DNA of 8,459 nt from Desulfovibrionaceae bacterium. GTDB lineage: Bacteria > Pseudomonadota > Gammaproteobacteria > Burkholderiales > Burkholderiaceae_C. Shown here piece after piece: positions 1-5,879 of the stretch. Location: contig WRJY01000241.1 of NCBI GenBank assembly GCA_009778355.1, positions 1-8,459 of the forward strand, read 5' to 3'. Made by a program: the position numbers and the translations under genes. Position 1 is the first letter of the stretch. Each line of letters opens with the position of its first letter. The notes beneath the pieces were generated by a model. The model had not been told where the DNA came from, ran no database searches, and worked only from the letters and a program-made list of their open reading frames with translations.

Positions 1-2
1 GC

Positions 3-89
3 GAGCAGGAGCTGTACCAAACCAGCGAATACGATGCCCAAGGCCGCCTGATTGCCCAGACCGATGCCGCCGGTCAAACCACCAGCTTC
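3..89 (+). pseudogene. Rhs-family (YD-repeat) gene fragment, 5' piece
   Basis: Reading frame 3 opens at the window edge and encodes a typical Rhs/YD-repeat segment, with SEYDAQGRLIAQTDAAGQTT directly visible. Rhs proteins are large repeat-shell proteins that deliver C-terminal toxins; this piece contains no toxin or core boundary. Rhs similarity stops at the Phe codon 87-89. The frame runs on to a TGA at 186-188, but that tail is the antisense of a DUF1173 gene and is not Rhs. The matching continuation lies on the minus strand at 2646-2547 and joins in frame (SF then THDLAGDLVS), so this is one half of an Rhs fragment split by an inversion. The family call is secure; the gene must begin left of the window. 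Confidence 0.8.
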
Positions 90-210
90 CCGGCACGCAC
101 ATGCAGCGCGGCCGCTCCGTGCTCTCGTAGACGCGCGCCAAGACCTCCTGCAGGCAGGGATCTTGAACATCGTATTCAGCACCTGTGATCAAAAAGCGTT
201 GTGCGTCCAT
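90..210 (-). pseudogene. DUF1173 protein, N-terminal piece (A)
   Basis: Reading leftward from ATG 210-208, the strand encodes 41 residues beginning MDAQRFLITGAEYD and containing RPRCMCVPG, the Cys-containing N-terminal motif of DUF1173 proteins found on proteobacterial plasmids and ICEs. The function of DUF1173 is unknown. The frame breaks at about 88-90, where it runs into the antisense of the Rhs piece. The next expected residues (GVEMYVARH) lie on the plus strand at 2649. Joining the two gives an in-frame protein. GGAGG at 218-222 on the minus strand (cctcc on plus) precedes the ATG and supports this start. This is the first of four pieces of one 403-codon gene. Confidence 0.82.
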
Positions 211-444
211 GATCAAATGCCTCCAAAGGCCCATCATGGCGCGCAGGGATTGATCTGGCCGCTCGAAATAACCGCTGTAGCCGGTCGATTTCGGCAGTGA
301 CTGGCTTCACAGCCACCGATGATCCCGTCGCCCAAACCATGGCTGTGGCGTAACGTGCCAAGTTGCATTGGATCGGTTCATCGCCGATCTGCCGCCAGAG
401 GCGCGTCGAATTTTTGAAAACGCGCCTGAAATCTGTTGAAGATG
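211..444. other. Intergenic stretch between sigma gene and DUF1173 start, with hairpin
   Basis: These 234 bases separate the stop of the sigma gene from the DUF1173 start. No reading frame here resembles a known protein; the minus-strand frame at 361-176 reads through into DUF1173 sequence in the wrong frame. A hairpin is visible at 400-426: GGCGCGT (400-406) pairs with ACGCGCC (420-426) around a 13-base AT-rich loop. It lies just downstream of the sigma gene on the minus strand but lacks a following T-run, so it is a weak terminator candidate at best. Confidence 0.4.
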
Positions 445-987
445 TCAGCCTCTGAGGATGTCACGGCACACAGCCAAGGCCATCATGGCATCTTTGACCA
501 TGAAGTTCACCAGTGTGGCCGAGACGCCAATGATCTTGGCGATCTCGCGCTGCGTCTTGCCTTCCAGCCGACTGAGTTCAAAAACAAGCCGTGTCCGGGA
601 CGGCAGCGCCCCCAGAACAGTTTCGATGCACGCAAGCGACCGCCGCTCATTGATGCCGGCATCAGCACGCGCGCCGCCATCGACTTCGGGCAAATCGCCA
701 TTCGCACTGTTGATGAAACAACCAGCTTCCACCATCCGGCGGCGGCAATAGTCCAGAGCCATGTTCCGCACCGCCTGACAGCAGTAGCCGAACGGGTTCG
801 TCAGATCCCGGGCGTAACCCCATTTCACCAGCTTGAGGTAGGCATCTTGCAGCACATCCTCGGCCATATCGGGGTGACCAACGATTTTCGAGGCAATCGC
901 GCGAAGATCGCTGTGACGCGCGAGGCAAATTTCGATCAGCGCTTTCGCGCGCGGATCCGTTGCCGTGACGACTACCTTCCCAGTCAA
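445..987 (-). CDS. ECF sigma factor, PvdS/FecI type
   Basis: This 180-aa protein is an extracytoplasmic-function sigma-70 factor, which directs RNA polymerase to a small set of promoters. Region 2 spans about residues 24-84, including DMAEDVLQDAYLKLVKW (40-56) and the NMALDYCRRR helix. Region 4 spans about 122-178, with LPSRTRLVFELSRLEGKTQ and REIAKIIGVSATLVNFMVKD. The TLVNFM(V/I)(K/R)DA signature is typical of the PvdS/OrbS iron-starvation branch, so control of siderophore-type genes is a family-based guess; no Fur box is seen. The best start is TTG at 987-985, one base after the TGA of luxI (991-989), implying translational coupling. No in-frame ATG lies between it and region 2. No FecR-like anti-sigma gene is adjacent. 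Confidence 0.85.
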   Translation of the reverse strand: MTGKVVVTATDPRAKALIEICLARHSDLRAIASKIVGHPDMAEDVLQDAYLKLVKWGYARDLTNPFGYCCQAVRNMALDYCRRRMVEAGCFINSANGDLPEVDGGARADAGINERRSLACIETVLGALPSRTRLVFELSRLEGKTQREIAKIIGVSATLVNFMVKDAMMALAVCRDILRG

Positions 988-988
988 C

Positions 989-1564
989 TCAGCCGCCCGT
1001 CAGTGCCAACGCACGCCCAATTTGCAGCTGCGGCACTTCGATCCAGCATGCAAAGATGGCATGCCCGTCAATGACCATGGGCGACACCACGCGCTGGGCC
1101 AGGAAACCCGCGCGTCGCAGCAGCCGCTCGACGCCAAGAGGCGAGACGGTAATGAGGCGCTGCACGCCATGCTCGGCTGCCACTTTGAGCACCGCGCGCA
1201 ATAGGTCCACCGCAACCCGCGAGGAGAACTGTCTGGATGCGCCTTCAGCCGGCGCTGCGTCAGGATCGACCGCCGTGAAACGCGAAAGCTCCCAAACCGT
1301 GGGATCCTGTGGCACGGGAAGGGATCCCATCAACTGCGGGAACACTTCGCCGAGCAGGTACGGCCAGTGGGTGGACAGCAGGCGAACACTGAATTGGCTT
1401 GCGGGTCATCGCGACCCGGTGCACGTCCCAGCGGACGTTCCGATCCTGATCGGCGTCGCGGTCGTTACCCGCCCTCCCCAAAGAAGTGCTGCCTGCGCCG
1501 CCCCTGCGGCAGGGGCGAGCACTGCCGCAAGGCAAGCGCCGCTCGTCGCCTTGACAGCACACAT
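989..1564 (-). pseudogene. LuxI-family acyl-homoserine-lactone synthase, N-terminus frameshifted
   Basis: The open frame 1345-989 (118 aa) matches the C-terminal half of LuxI synthases, which make acyl-HSL signals from SAM and acyl-ACP. Visible motifs are WELSRF (residues 18-23, the conserved E-x-S-R site), QFSSRVAVDLLRAVL, RLITVSPLGVERLLRRAGF and DGHAIFACWIEV. Upstream, similarity continues in shifting frames: RLLSTHWPYLLGEVFPQ leads directly into the ORF, DDPQANSVFAC lies in another frame, and NDRDADQDR and GDERRLP in a third, back to a possible ATG at 1564-1562. At least two frameshifts are needed to make a full-length protein, and an in-frame stop lies near 1400. The gene is probably inactive unless these are sequencing errors. 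It abuts the sigma gene by one base. No luxR-type gene is in the window. Confidence 0.7.
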
Positions 1565-1575
1565 GAATCGCAAAT

Positions 1576-1599
1576 CCCCTGGTTCTGAAACAACCGGGG
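1576..1599. promoter_or_regulatory. Dyad just upstream of the luxI start region
   Basis: CCCCTGGTT (1576-1584) and AACCGGGG (1592-1599) form an 8-bp stem (one T-G wobble) around 7 bases. It sits 12 bases before the inferred luxI ATG on the minus strand. It could be a protein-binding dyad or an RNA stem covering the ribosome-binding region. It does not match a canonical lux box, so its role is a guess. Confidence 0.3.
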
Positions 1600-1644
1600 T
1601 AATGGGTCAACACAGCATCGGCCCGCATTTTTCAACCCTCATCG

Positions 1645-1681
1645 AGGAGTCCCACTCCTCATGACGGGCGGTGGGACTCCT
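1645..1681. promoter_or_regulatory. 11-bp stem-loop in the methylase leader
   Basis: AGGAGTCCCAC (1645-1655) is perfectly repeated inverted as GTGGGACTCCT (1671-1681) with a 15-base loop. On the plus strand the stem is followed by TTGTTTATT, so it resembles an attenuator or terminator 22 bases before the methylase start. An ATG (1661) in frame with the methylase lies in the loop, but the ATG at 1703 has the clear ribosome-binding site. Confidence 0.6.
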
Positions 1682-1702
1682 TGTTTATTCGGAGTTCCCC
1701 TG

Positions 1703-2656
1703 ATGGCCACGAAAGCCACCTCTGCTTCCCCTTCCTTTTGGCTCCCCGGCTTCGAGCCTGATGGCGAACCGGCCAGCACGGCGGTCGTCACCCTGGTTCA
1801 ACCGGCCCCGGAGCCCGACACAGCGCCGGTTTCGCCGCCCGCCGCCCTGCCCTGTCCTGACGAAGTCATCGCGCCCCGCGCACAGAGCTGGCGGTTGGCC
1901 GTCGTCGAATCGAGCCCCATCGTCCGGGAAACCTTTCCCAGACTTCGCCCCGCCGACCTGAAAGGCCTGGCGAGCGCCACGGCCAAGTTCGACGCCAATG
2001 TGCGTGCGATCGAGGTTCTGGCCCGCATCGAAGCCGAAAGCCGCCCGGCGAATGCTACCGAGCGCATCGCCATGGCGCGCTACTCCGGCTGGGGCAGCCT
2101 GCCGGCGGCGTTCAACCTCGACGGCAAGGAACCGGCCTGGATCGCCCGCGCGCAGCAATTGCAGGCGCTGCTGGGCGAGGCCGATTACGAGTCGGCCAGG
2201 GCATCCGTCAACAACAGCCACTTCACCCCGCTGGAAGTGATCGACGCCTTGTGGGCGGCGGTCAGGCGGCTGGGCTTCGCGGGCGGCCGGGTGCTCGAAC
2301 CGGCCGCAGGCGTTGGTCACTTCATTGGCGCTATGCCCGAAAACCTGGCAGCGACATGCCATCTGACCGCCGTGGAAATCGACCGCCTGTCCGGACGCTT
2401 GCTTCAGGCCCTGTACGGGCCGGCTGGTGTCGCCGTGCATGTTGCGCCGTTCGAGAAGTCGCGCTTTCCGGATGGCTGGTTCGACCTGGTGATCGGCAAT
2501 GTTCCGTTCGGCAGCTACAAAGTGCCGGACACGAGCAACCGACCCTACGCCGGCTTCAGCAGGTTGCCCCAGTGGTCGCGCTCAAATTTGCTCTGCTTGC
2601 CGTCGGCAGCCGTGACGCTGACCAGATCGCCTGCCAGGTCGTGCGTGAGGTGTTGA
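1703..2656 (+). pseudogene. Mobile-element DNA methyltransferase/helicase, truncated after ~285 codons
   Basis: The start is ATG 1703 with GGAG at 1691-1694. Residues 1-80 are a Pro/Ala-rich leader (SFWLPGFEP near the start). The methyltransferase part follows: RYSGWGSLPAAFN, NNSHFTPLEVIDALW, SAM-binding motif I EPAAGVGHF (residues 199-207), and the NVPFG catalytic motif (266-270), an NPPY/F variant of N6-adenine methylases. Family members on ICEs and plasmids are usually far longer, with a SNF2-type helicase after the methylase domain. Here the match ends at YAGFS (to about 2560), and the last ~31 codons to the TGA at 2656 are antisense Rhs and DUF1173 sequence. The helicase is missing from the window, so the product is probably non-functional although the motif I and IV residues are present. 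Confidence 0.8.
2547..2647 (-). pseudogene. Rhs-family gene fragment, 3' piece
   Basis: Reading leftward from 2646, the frame encodes THDLAGDLVSVTAADGK, then FERDHWGNLLKP, a clear YD-repeat segment. It reaches a TAG at 2549-2547 after running into antisense methylase sequence at about 2556-2560. It continues exactly from the Rhs piece at 3-89 once the 88-2648 segment is flipped. It has no start of its own. The left boundary is the junction with the truncated methylase and is approximate. Confidence 0.78.
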
Positions 2657-2810
2657 GATGTATGTGGCCCGGCATCGGCAGTTCGTGGTCAAACGCATGC
2701 CGGGCACCGGCAAGCAGCACCAGCCCAGATGTGCGTCGTATGAACCGGATGCACAGCAATCCGGACTTGGCGAACTCATGGGCGAGGCGATTGTGGAATC
2801 CATTGCTCGT
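2649..2810 (+). pseudogene. DUF1173 protein, second piece (B)
   Basis: Plus-strand codons from 2649 read GVEMYVARHRQFVVKRMPGT, then QPRCASYEPDAQQ and GLGELMGEAIVE, the conserved segment that follows the CxC region in DUF1173 proteins. The native sequence ends at codon 2796-2798 (Glu). The frame then gives SIAR and a TGA at 2808-2810, which is antisense to piece C. Internal ATGs are present but no ribosome-binding site is seen. It provides 50 codons of the reconstructed 403-codon gene, between piece A (90-210, minus) and piece C (2799-3444, minus). Confidence 0.82.
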
Positions 2811-3444
2811 TGACCAGCATTAAGTTCAGAGCATCGATCTCGTAGACATGCTCACGCTTGGCCCGGACGAGCGCCGTCATGACGAGCCGAGGCTTGCGCC
2901 CGGCATGGGCATCCAGCACCTCGAAGTCGGCACCGTACACCCGACGGGCGCGCTCCCACACTTTTCCCGCGATCAGCAAGGGCGTATCAGGCATGTGCTT
3001 GATCCATACCCGGCGGCCAAAGGCCGTCGTTTCACAGATCTTGAACTCCCCCATGATGACGGCCAGCGGTGACTGGCCCTCGTGCGGCAGCAGGATGAAA
3101 AGTTTGTCGCACCGCCTCTGGGCAGCCGCAGCCTTGGACGTTTCGCTGAACTGTTCGGGCACGTAAAGCCGTTCGGCCAGCGGCTTGCCCTTGACGGTGA
3201 TCTCCGCGGCAGCCTCCATCAAGTGCCGGCACAGCACACCCTGGTTGCGCTTGCCCGCCATCCCAGGCACCCAGCGATTGAAGCCCGCGCGCTCAAACAG
3301 GAAATGGGCCAAGGCGCGCAAACTCATGCGTTGCCGAGGCGCGGCGACCTTCCCCGGATCGGAGGGTTCGCCGGAGGCGACGCCTCGGCCCATCATGCGC
3401 ACCCAAGGAAAATCTACGCGCAGTTCAACGCCGCCCGATGCGGT
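2799..3444 (-). pseudogene. DUF1173 protein, central piece (C), on an inverted 646-bp segment
   Basis: The minus strand encodes about 215 residues of the DUF1173 core: ASGGVELRVDFPWVRMMGR, then SLRALAHFLFERAGFNRW, AGKRNQGVL, ERLYVPEQF, MGEFKICE, GRRVWIKHMPDTPLLIA, KREHVYEIDALNLML and NEQWI. An apparent GTG start at 3402 is internal: homologous residues continue upstream to 3444. After NEQWI the frame enters antisense of piece B and stops at 2776. Piece D (3445 onward, plus) supplies the next residues, PADGAHEIELV. Reversing 2799-3444 between TGGAA (2794-2798) and TTCCA (3445-3449) makes B-C-D one continuous frame; one codon (Ile) is split exactly across the C-D junction. Confidence 0.85.
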
Positions 3445-3737
3445 TTCCAGCCGACGGCGCCCACGAGATCGAACTCGTGGATACCCTGATTGAGCAGCAG
3501 CGGCGCTTCATCAAGCCGCTGAGGTACGACGCTCGCAGCACGGCTGGATTCCCAAATGTCTTGCTGGTCGACGTGGGGGATGAGTCACTGCCTCTGCACG
3601 TCGTCAGCGCGTTCGCCCCCGAGAAGGAGCGTGAAGCCAAGGTTCAGGTGGTGAACCGCCAGGAACGACCGGTGTGGACTTGGTGGACGGATCAGCCGAT
3701 GCCGCCGTTTCCAGCAGTTGCTGGTGCCCAGCGATGA
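3445..3737 (+). pseudogene. DUF1173 protein, C-terminal piece (D)
   Basis: Plus-strand codons from 3447 read PADGAHEIELVDTLIEQQRR, then FIKPLRYDARSTAGFPNVLL, PLHVVSAFAP and WTWWTDQPMPPFPA, ending at TGA 3735-3737. This is the usual C-terminal end of DUF1173. An ATG at 3438 gives an apparent separate 99-aa ORF, but its first residues (MRF) are antisense to piece C and there is no ribosome-binding site. It supplies the last 96 residues of the reconstructed gene. Positions 3738-3876 downstream hold no recognisable feature. Confidence 0.83.
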
Positions 3738-3876
3738 GAGTGCAGGCTGGTCTCCGGTGTCTTGTGGGTTGCTTTTGAGCAATGATGCTGTTTCCTTCTC
3801 AGCGTCTGGGAACGAGATTGCGTTCTGCTTTCACGCCCCTGCCAGTGCGGATTCTCATGCCATCACAAAAAAGTTC

Positions 3877-4039
3877 TATAAGAGGCGTATAGTTGCCGCT
3901 TAAATCAGCATTTGCACTCAATAGGCATAAATGCGCATCTTTGAAGATTGTTGACAATTTTATTGTTTGCTACAATAGGCAGAAATAAGCCTTTTGTATT
4001 GGTACTTGATACTCAATAGGCACAAAGTTGCTGTTTGAG
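3877..4039. promoter_or_regulatory. Four-box operator array of hipBA
   Basis: Four 28-bp dyads with a central AGGC-N8-GCC-type core lie at 3877-3904, 3917-3944, 3971-3998 and 4012-4039 (starts 40, 54 and 41 apart). The best is TACAATAGGC, 8 bases, GCCTTTTGTA. The first is TATAAGAGGC, 8 bases, GCCGCTTAAA. The fourth is CTCAATAGGC, 8 bases, GCTGTTTGAG. The box at 3917 has a good left arm and a weaker right arm. CAATAGGCA recurs exactly three times. E. coli HipB also binds four operators whose half-sites are 8 bases apart, so autoregulation by the adjacent HipB is the natural reading; the half-site sequence differs from the E. coli one. Confidence 0.72.
3948..3976 (+). promoter_or_regulatory. 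Candidate hipBA promoter
   Basis: TACAAT (3971-3976) is a good -10 element. TTGTTG (3948-3953) lies 17 bases upstream; a better -35 match, TTGACA (3951-3956), gives only a 14-base spacer. The -10 is the left end of the best operator box, so repressor binding would block it. The stretch is AT-rich compared with its surroundings. Confidence 0.5.
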
Positions 4040-4064
4040 ACGATCAACTACGAGACTTTTCAAC

Positions 4065-4385
4065 ATGATGACTGTCACCAACTTGACCCCTGAGGAGATG
4101 GAAGCCGGCCTTGGCGAGAAGCTCAAGGCGTTCCGTTTGTTCAACAATCTCGACCAGAAGACCTTGGCCGAACGCGCCGGCGTGAGCTTGCGAGCGCTGC
4201 GTAGTCTTGAGGCAGGAGATGGTTCTACGATCAAAACCCTGGTCAGCGTGCTGCGCGCTCTGGGGCGGCAAACGTGGCTGGATTCTGTGGCGCCCGTTGC
4301 AACCATCAACCCGCTTACCCTGACCCGTGGAGCCAAGCAACGGCAACGCGCCGCGCGCCGCCATCGCTCTCCGAGCGATGTGTGA
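4065..4385 (+). CDS. hipB: HipB-type antitoxin, XRE-family HTH repressor
   Basis: This is a 106-aa DNA-binding protein. An HTH_3/Cro-CI domain spans about residues 16-66: LGEKLKAFRLFNNLDQKTLA, then ERAGVSLRALRSLEAGDG and TLVSVLRALG. The C-terminus is basic (RQRAARRHRS). By family, HipB binds and neutralises the HipA kinase and represses the operon. I chose ATG 4065 (or the adjacent 4068). A TTG at 4035 in the same frame lies inside the last operator box and is less likely. No strong ribosome-binding site is visible. hipA starts 51 bases downstream, and the four dyads upstream are its likely targets. Length and position fit a complete antitoxin. Confidence 0.85.
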   Translation: MMTVTNLTPEEMEAGLGEKLKAFRLFNNLDQKTLAERAGVSLRALRSLEAGDGSTIKTLVSVLRALGRQTWLDSVAPVATINPLTLTRGAKQRQRAARRHRSPSDV

Positions 4386-4436
4386 GCGTGACACGGCAGC
4401 GCGCTCGCCTCCATCAGTTCTACAAAAAAACACGCC

Positions 4437-5750
4437 ATGGCGTCTATTAGCAATTCCCGCTCATACCAGCATGTCGGAGCGGTGGAGGTTCAACTGTGGG
4501 GCCAACACATCGGCTCGGTCGCGCTGGATCCGGCCTATGGCTACTACGTGTTTGCTTACACGCCGGCATGCGCCCGTCTTGGCATCCAGCCTTCACCGTT
4601 GCAGATGCCGGCGATTCCGAACCAGTCCTACCTGTTCACGGATCTGCCTGAGGCGACCTACAAGCGGCTGCCCGCGATGTTGAGCGATGCACTTCCGGAC
4701 GACTTCGGCAATGCCCTGATCAACCGCTACATGGCCGACCAGGGTATTGCGGCGCAAGAAATCACTGCTCTCGACCGACTGGCCTACATGGGTGCCCGTT
4801 CCATGGGCGCGATGACTTTCAGACCTGCTCGCGGTCCGGTCCGCCACAAGCCCACGGCGATTGAGTTGGGTGCGCTCGTCGAACAGGCCCGGCGCGCGGT
4901 TCGGGGAATCGTGGACGATGACCAGCACACCAATGCGGCATTGCGCAGCATCATCGATGTCGGTACCAGCGCTGGCGGTGCGCGCGCCAAGGCCGTGATT
5001 GCTCTCAACCCTTTGACCGGCGAAATCCGTTCCGGCCAACTGGATGCGCCCGAAGGCTTCGAGCACTGGCTGCTCAAGTTCGATGGCATGGGGGCAGATC
5101 AGGAACTGGGCACGTCGCAGCATTACGGCCGCATCGAATATGCGTACCACTTGATGGCGCGCGCTGCCGGCGTTCACATGACCGATTGCCGGCTCCTGCA
5201 AGAAAATGGCCGCGCCCACTTCATGACCAAACGCTTCGACCGCGAGGGGCAAAGCGACCGCCACCACATGCAAACCCTGTGTGCCATGGCCCACGTGGAT
5301 TACAGGAAAAAAGGAAGCAACGCCTATGCACAGCTCTTCGGTACGATCAGCCAGTTGAGTCTGCCTTACGAGGACTTGGAAGAGGCCTTTCGGCGCATGG
5401 TCTTCAACGTGATGGGCCGCAACTGCGACGACCACAGCAAGAACTTCTCGTTCCTGCTGCGCCAGGACAGCCGGATGTGGGAACTGGCCCCGGCCTATGA
5501 CGTCACCTTTGCGCACAACCCCAAGGGCGAGTGGACCAGTCAACACCTCATGTCGGTGAACGGAAAGTTCAAGGACTTCGAGGTTGCAGACTTGCTGGCT
5601 GAAGCCCGGCGGTTTGGCATCGGCTCCGCATCGCGGGTGATCCGTGAGGTTCGAGCCGCCATCAAGGGCTGGCACGGCTTTGCGAAGAAGGCGGATCTTC
5701 CTGAACCTCAGATACAACAAGTCCAGGAGCAGCTCTGCCCCTTTGACTGA
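4437..5750 (+). CDS. hipA: HipA-type serine/threonine-protein kinase toxin
   Basis: This is a 437-aa protein with the usual HipA length and order. The N-terminal subdomain has VEVQLWGQHIGSVALDP and LPDDFGNALINRYM. The P-loop-like GTSAGGARAKA is at residues 176-186, a conserved Lys in LLKFDG (K214), the catalytic segment NCDDHSKN (329-336), and the metal-binding AYDVTF (Tyr354-Asp355). Known HipA kinases phosphorylate glutamyl-tRNA synthetase and stall translation, giving persistence; the substrate here is not known. All kinase motifs look intact. ATG 4437 is the only start before an upstream in-frame stop at 4389-4391. Its ribosome-binding site is poor, so expression may depend on hipB translation. 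A GC stem (5759-5764 with 5778-5783) follows but lacks a T-run. Confidence 0.9.
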   Translation: MASISNSRSYQHVGAVEVQLWGQHIGSVALDPAYGYYVFAYTPACARLGIQPSPLQMPAIPNQSYLFTDLPEATYKRLPAMLSDALPDDFGNALINRYMADQGIAAQEITALDRLAYMGARSMGAMTFRPARGPVRHKPTAIELGALVEQARRAVRGIVDDDQHTNAALRSIIDVGTSAGGARAKAVIALNPLTGEIRSGQLDAPEGFEHWLLKFDGMGADQELGTSQHYGRIEYAYHLMARAAGVHMTDCRLLQENGRAHFMTKRFDREGQSDRHHMQTLCAMAHVDYRKKGSNAYAQLFGTISQLSLPYEDLEEAFRRMVFNVMGRNCDDHSKNFSFLLRQDSRMWELAPAYDVTFAHNPKGEWTSQHLMSVNGKFKDFEVADLLAEARRFGIGSASRVIREVRAAIKGWHGFAKKADLPEPQIQQVQEQLCPFD

Positions 5751-5820
5751 CAGAAGTGGCGCCGTATGCGTGGGTTGCGGCGCGGTTTGGCTGGCTGAGT
5801 AACGAGGGTTGAAAACCCCT

Positions 5821-5873
5821 TCGCTCCTGCGACCATAAGTTGTCGGCGCTTGCCGATTCTCATGAAGGAGCGA
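5821..5873 (+). promoter_or_regulatory. Leader structure that can hide the ribosome-binding site of the next gene
   Basis: TCGCTCCT (5821-5828) is the exact complement of AGGAGCGA (5866-5873), which contains most of the strong Shine-Dalgarno AAGGAG (5865-5870) of the ATG at 5880. The 37-base loop between them is rich in short dyads. If formed, the stem would block ribosome entry, which suggests translational control. Confidence 0.5.
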
Positions 5874-5879
5874 GTCAAA

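Larger units (their letters stand above)
88..2648. other. Inverted segment 1 (about 2.56 kb)
   Basis: Reversing the DNA between TC (88-89) and GA (2647-2648) restores two genes at once. At one end, DUF1173 piece A (ending VPG) joins piece B (GVEMYVARH). At the other end, Rhs ending TTSF joins THDLAGDLVS. Both joins are in frame with no residue lost. The exact crossover is limited by a 2-bp inverted identity. A CACGCAC heptamer (94-100) recurs inverted at 2641-2647 close to both breakpoints, but it is out of register with the in-frame crossover. No recombinase gene or long inverted repeat is seen. The segment carries the sigma gene, luxI and the methylase remnant. Confidence 0.8.

Noticed and set aside
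436..1074. 212-codon plus-strand open frame
   Set aside because: It is antisense to the sigma factor, whose region 2 and region 4 motifs are unmistakable.
1685..2440. 251-codon minus-strand frame
   Set aside because: Antisense to the methylase N-terminal region with its EPAAGVG and NVPFG motifs.
94..2647. CACGCAC/GTGCGTG heptamers as the inversion crossover
   Set aside because: Crossing over within them does not restore either reading frame; the TC/GA position does. Kept only as a nearby coincidence.
2776..3402. Standalone 208-aa minus-strand gene
   Set aside because: Homologous DUF1173 residues continue upstream to 3444 and the tail after NEQWI is antisense of piece B, so it is an internal piece and not a full gene.
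3438..3737. Standalone 99-aa plus-strand gene
   Set aside because: The first codons are antisense to piece C and no ribosome-binding site is present; it is the DUF1173 C-terminus.
3917..4030. CRISPR-like repeats
   Set aside because: Only three copies of a 9-bp motif, inside dyads directly upstream of hipB; operator boxes explain them better.
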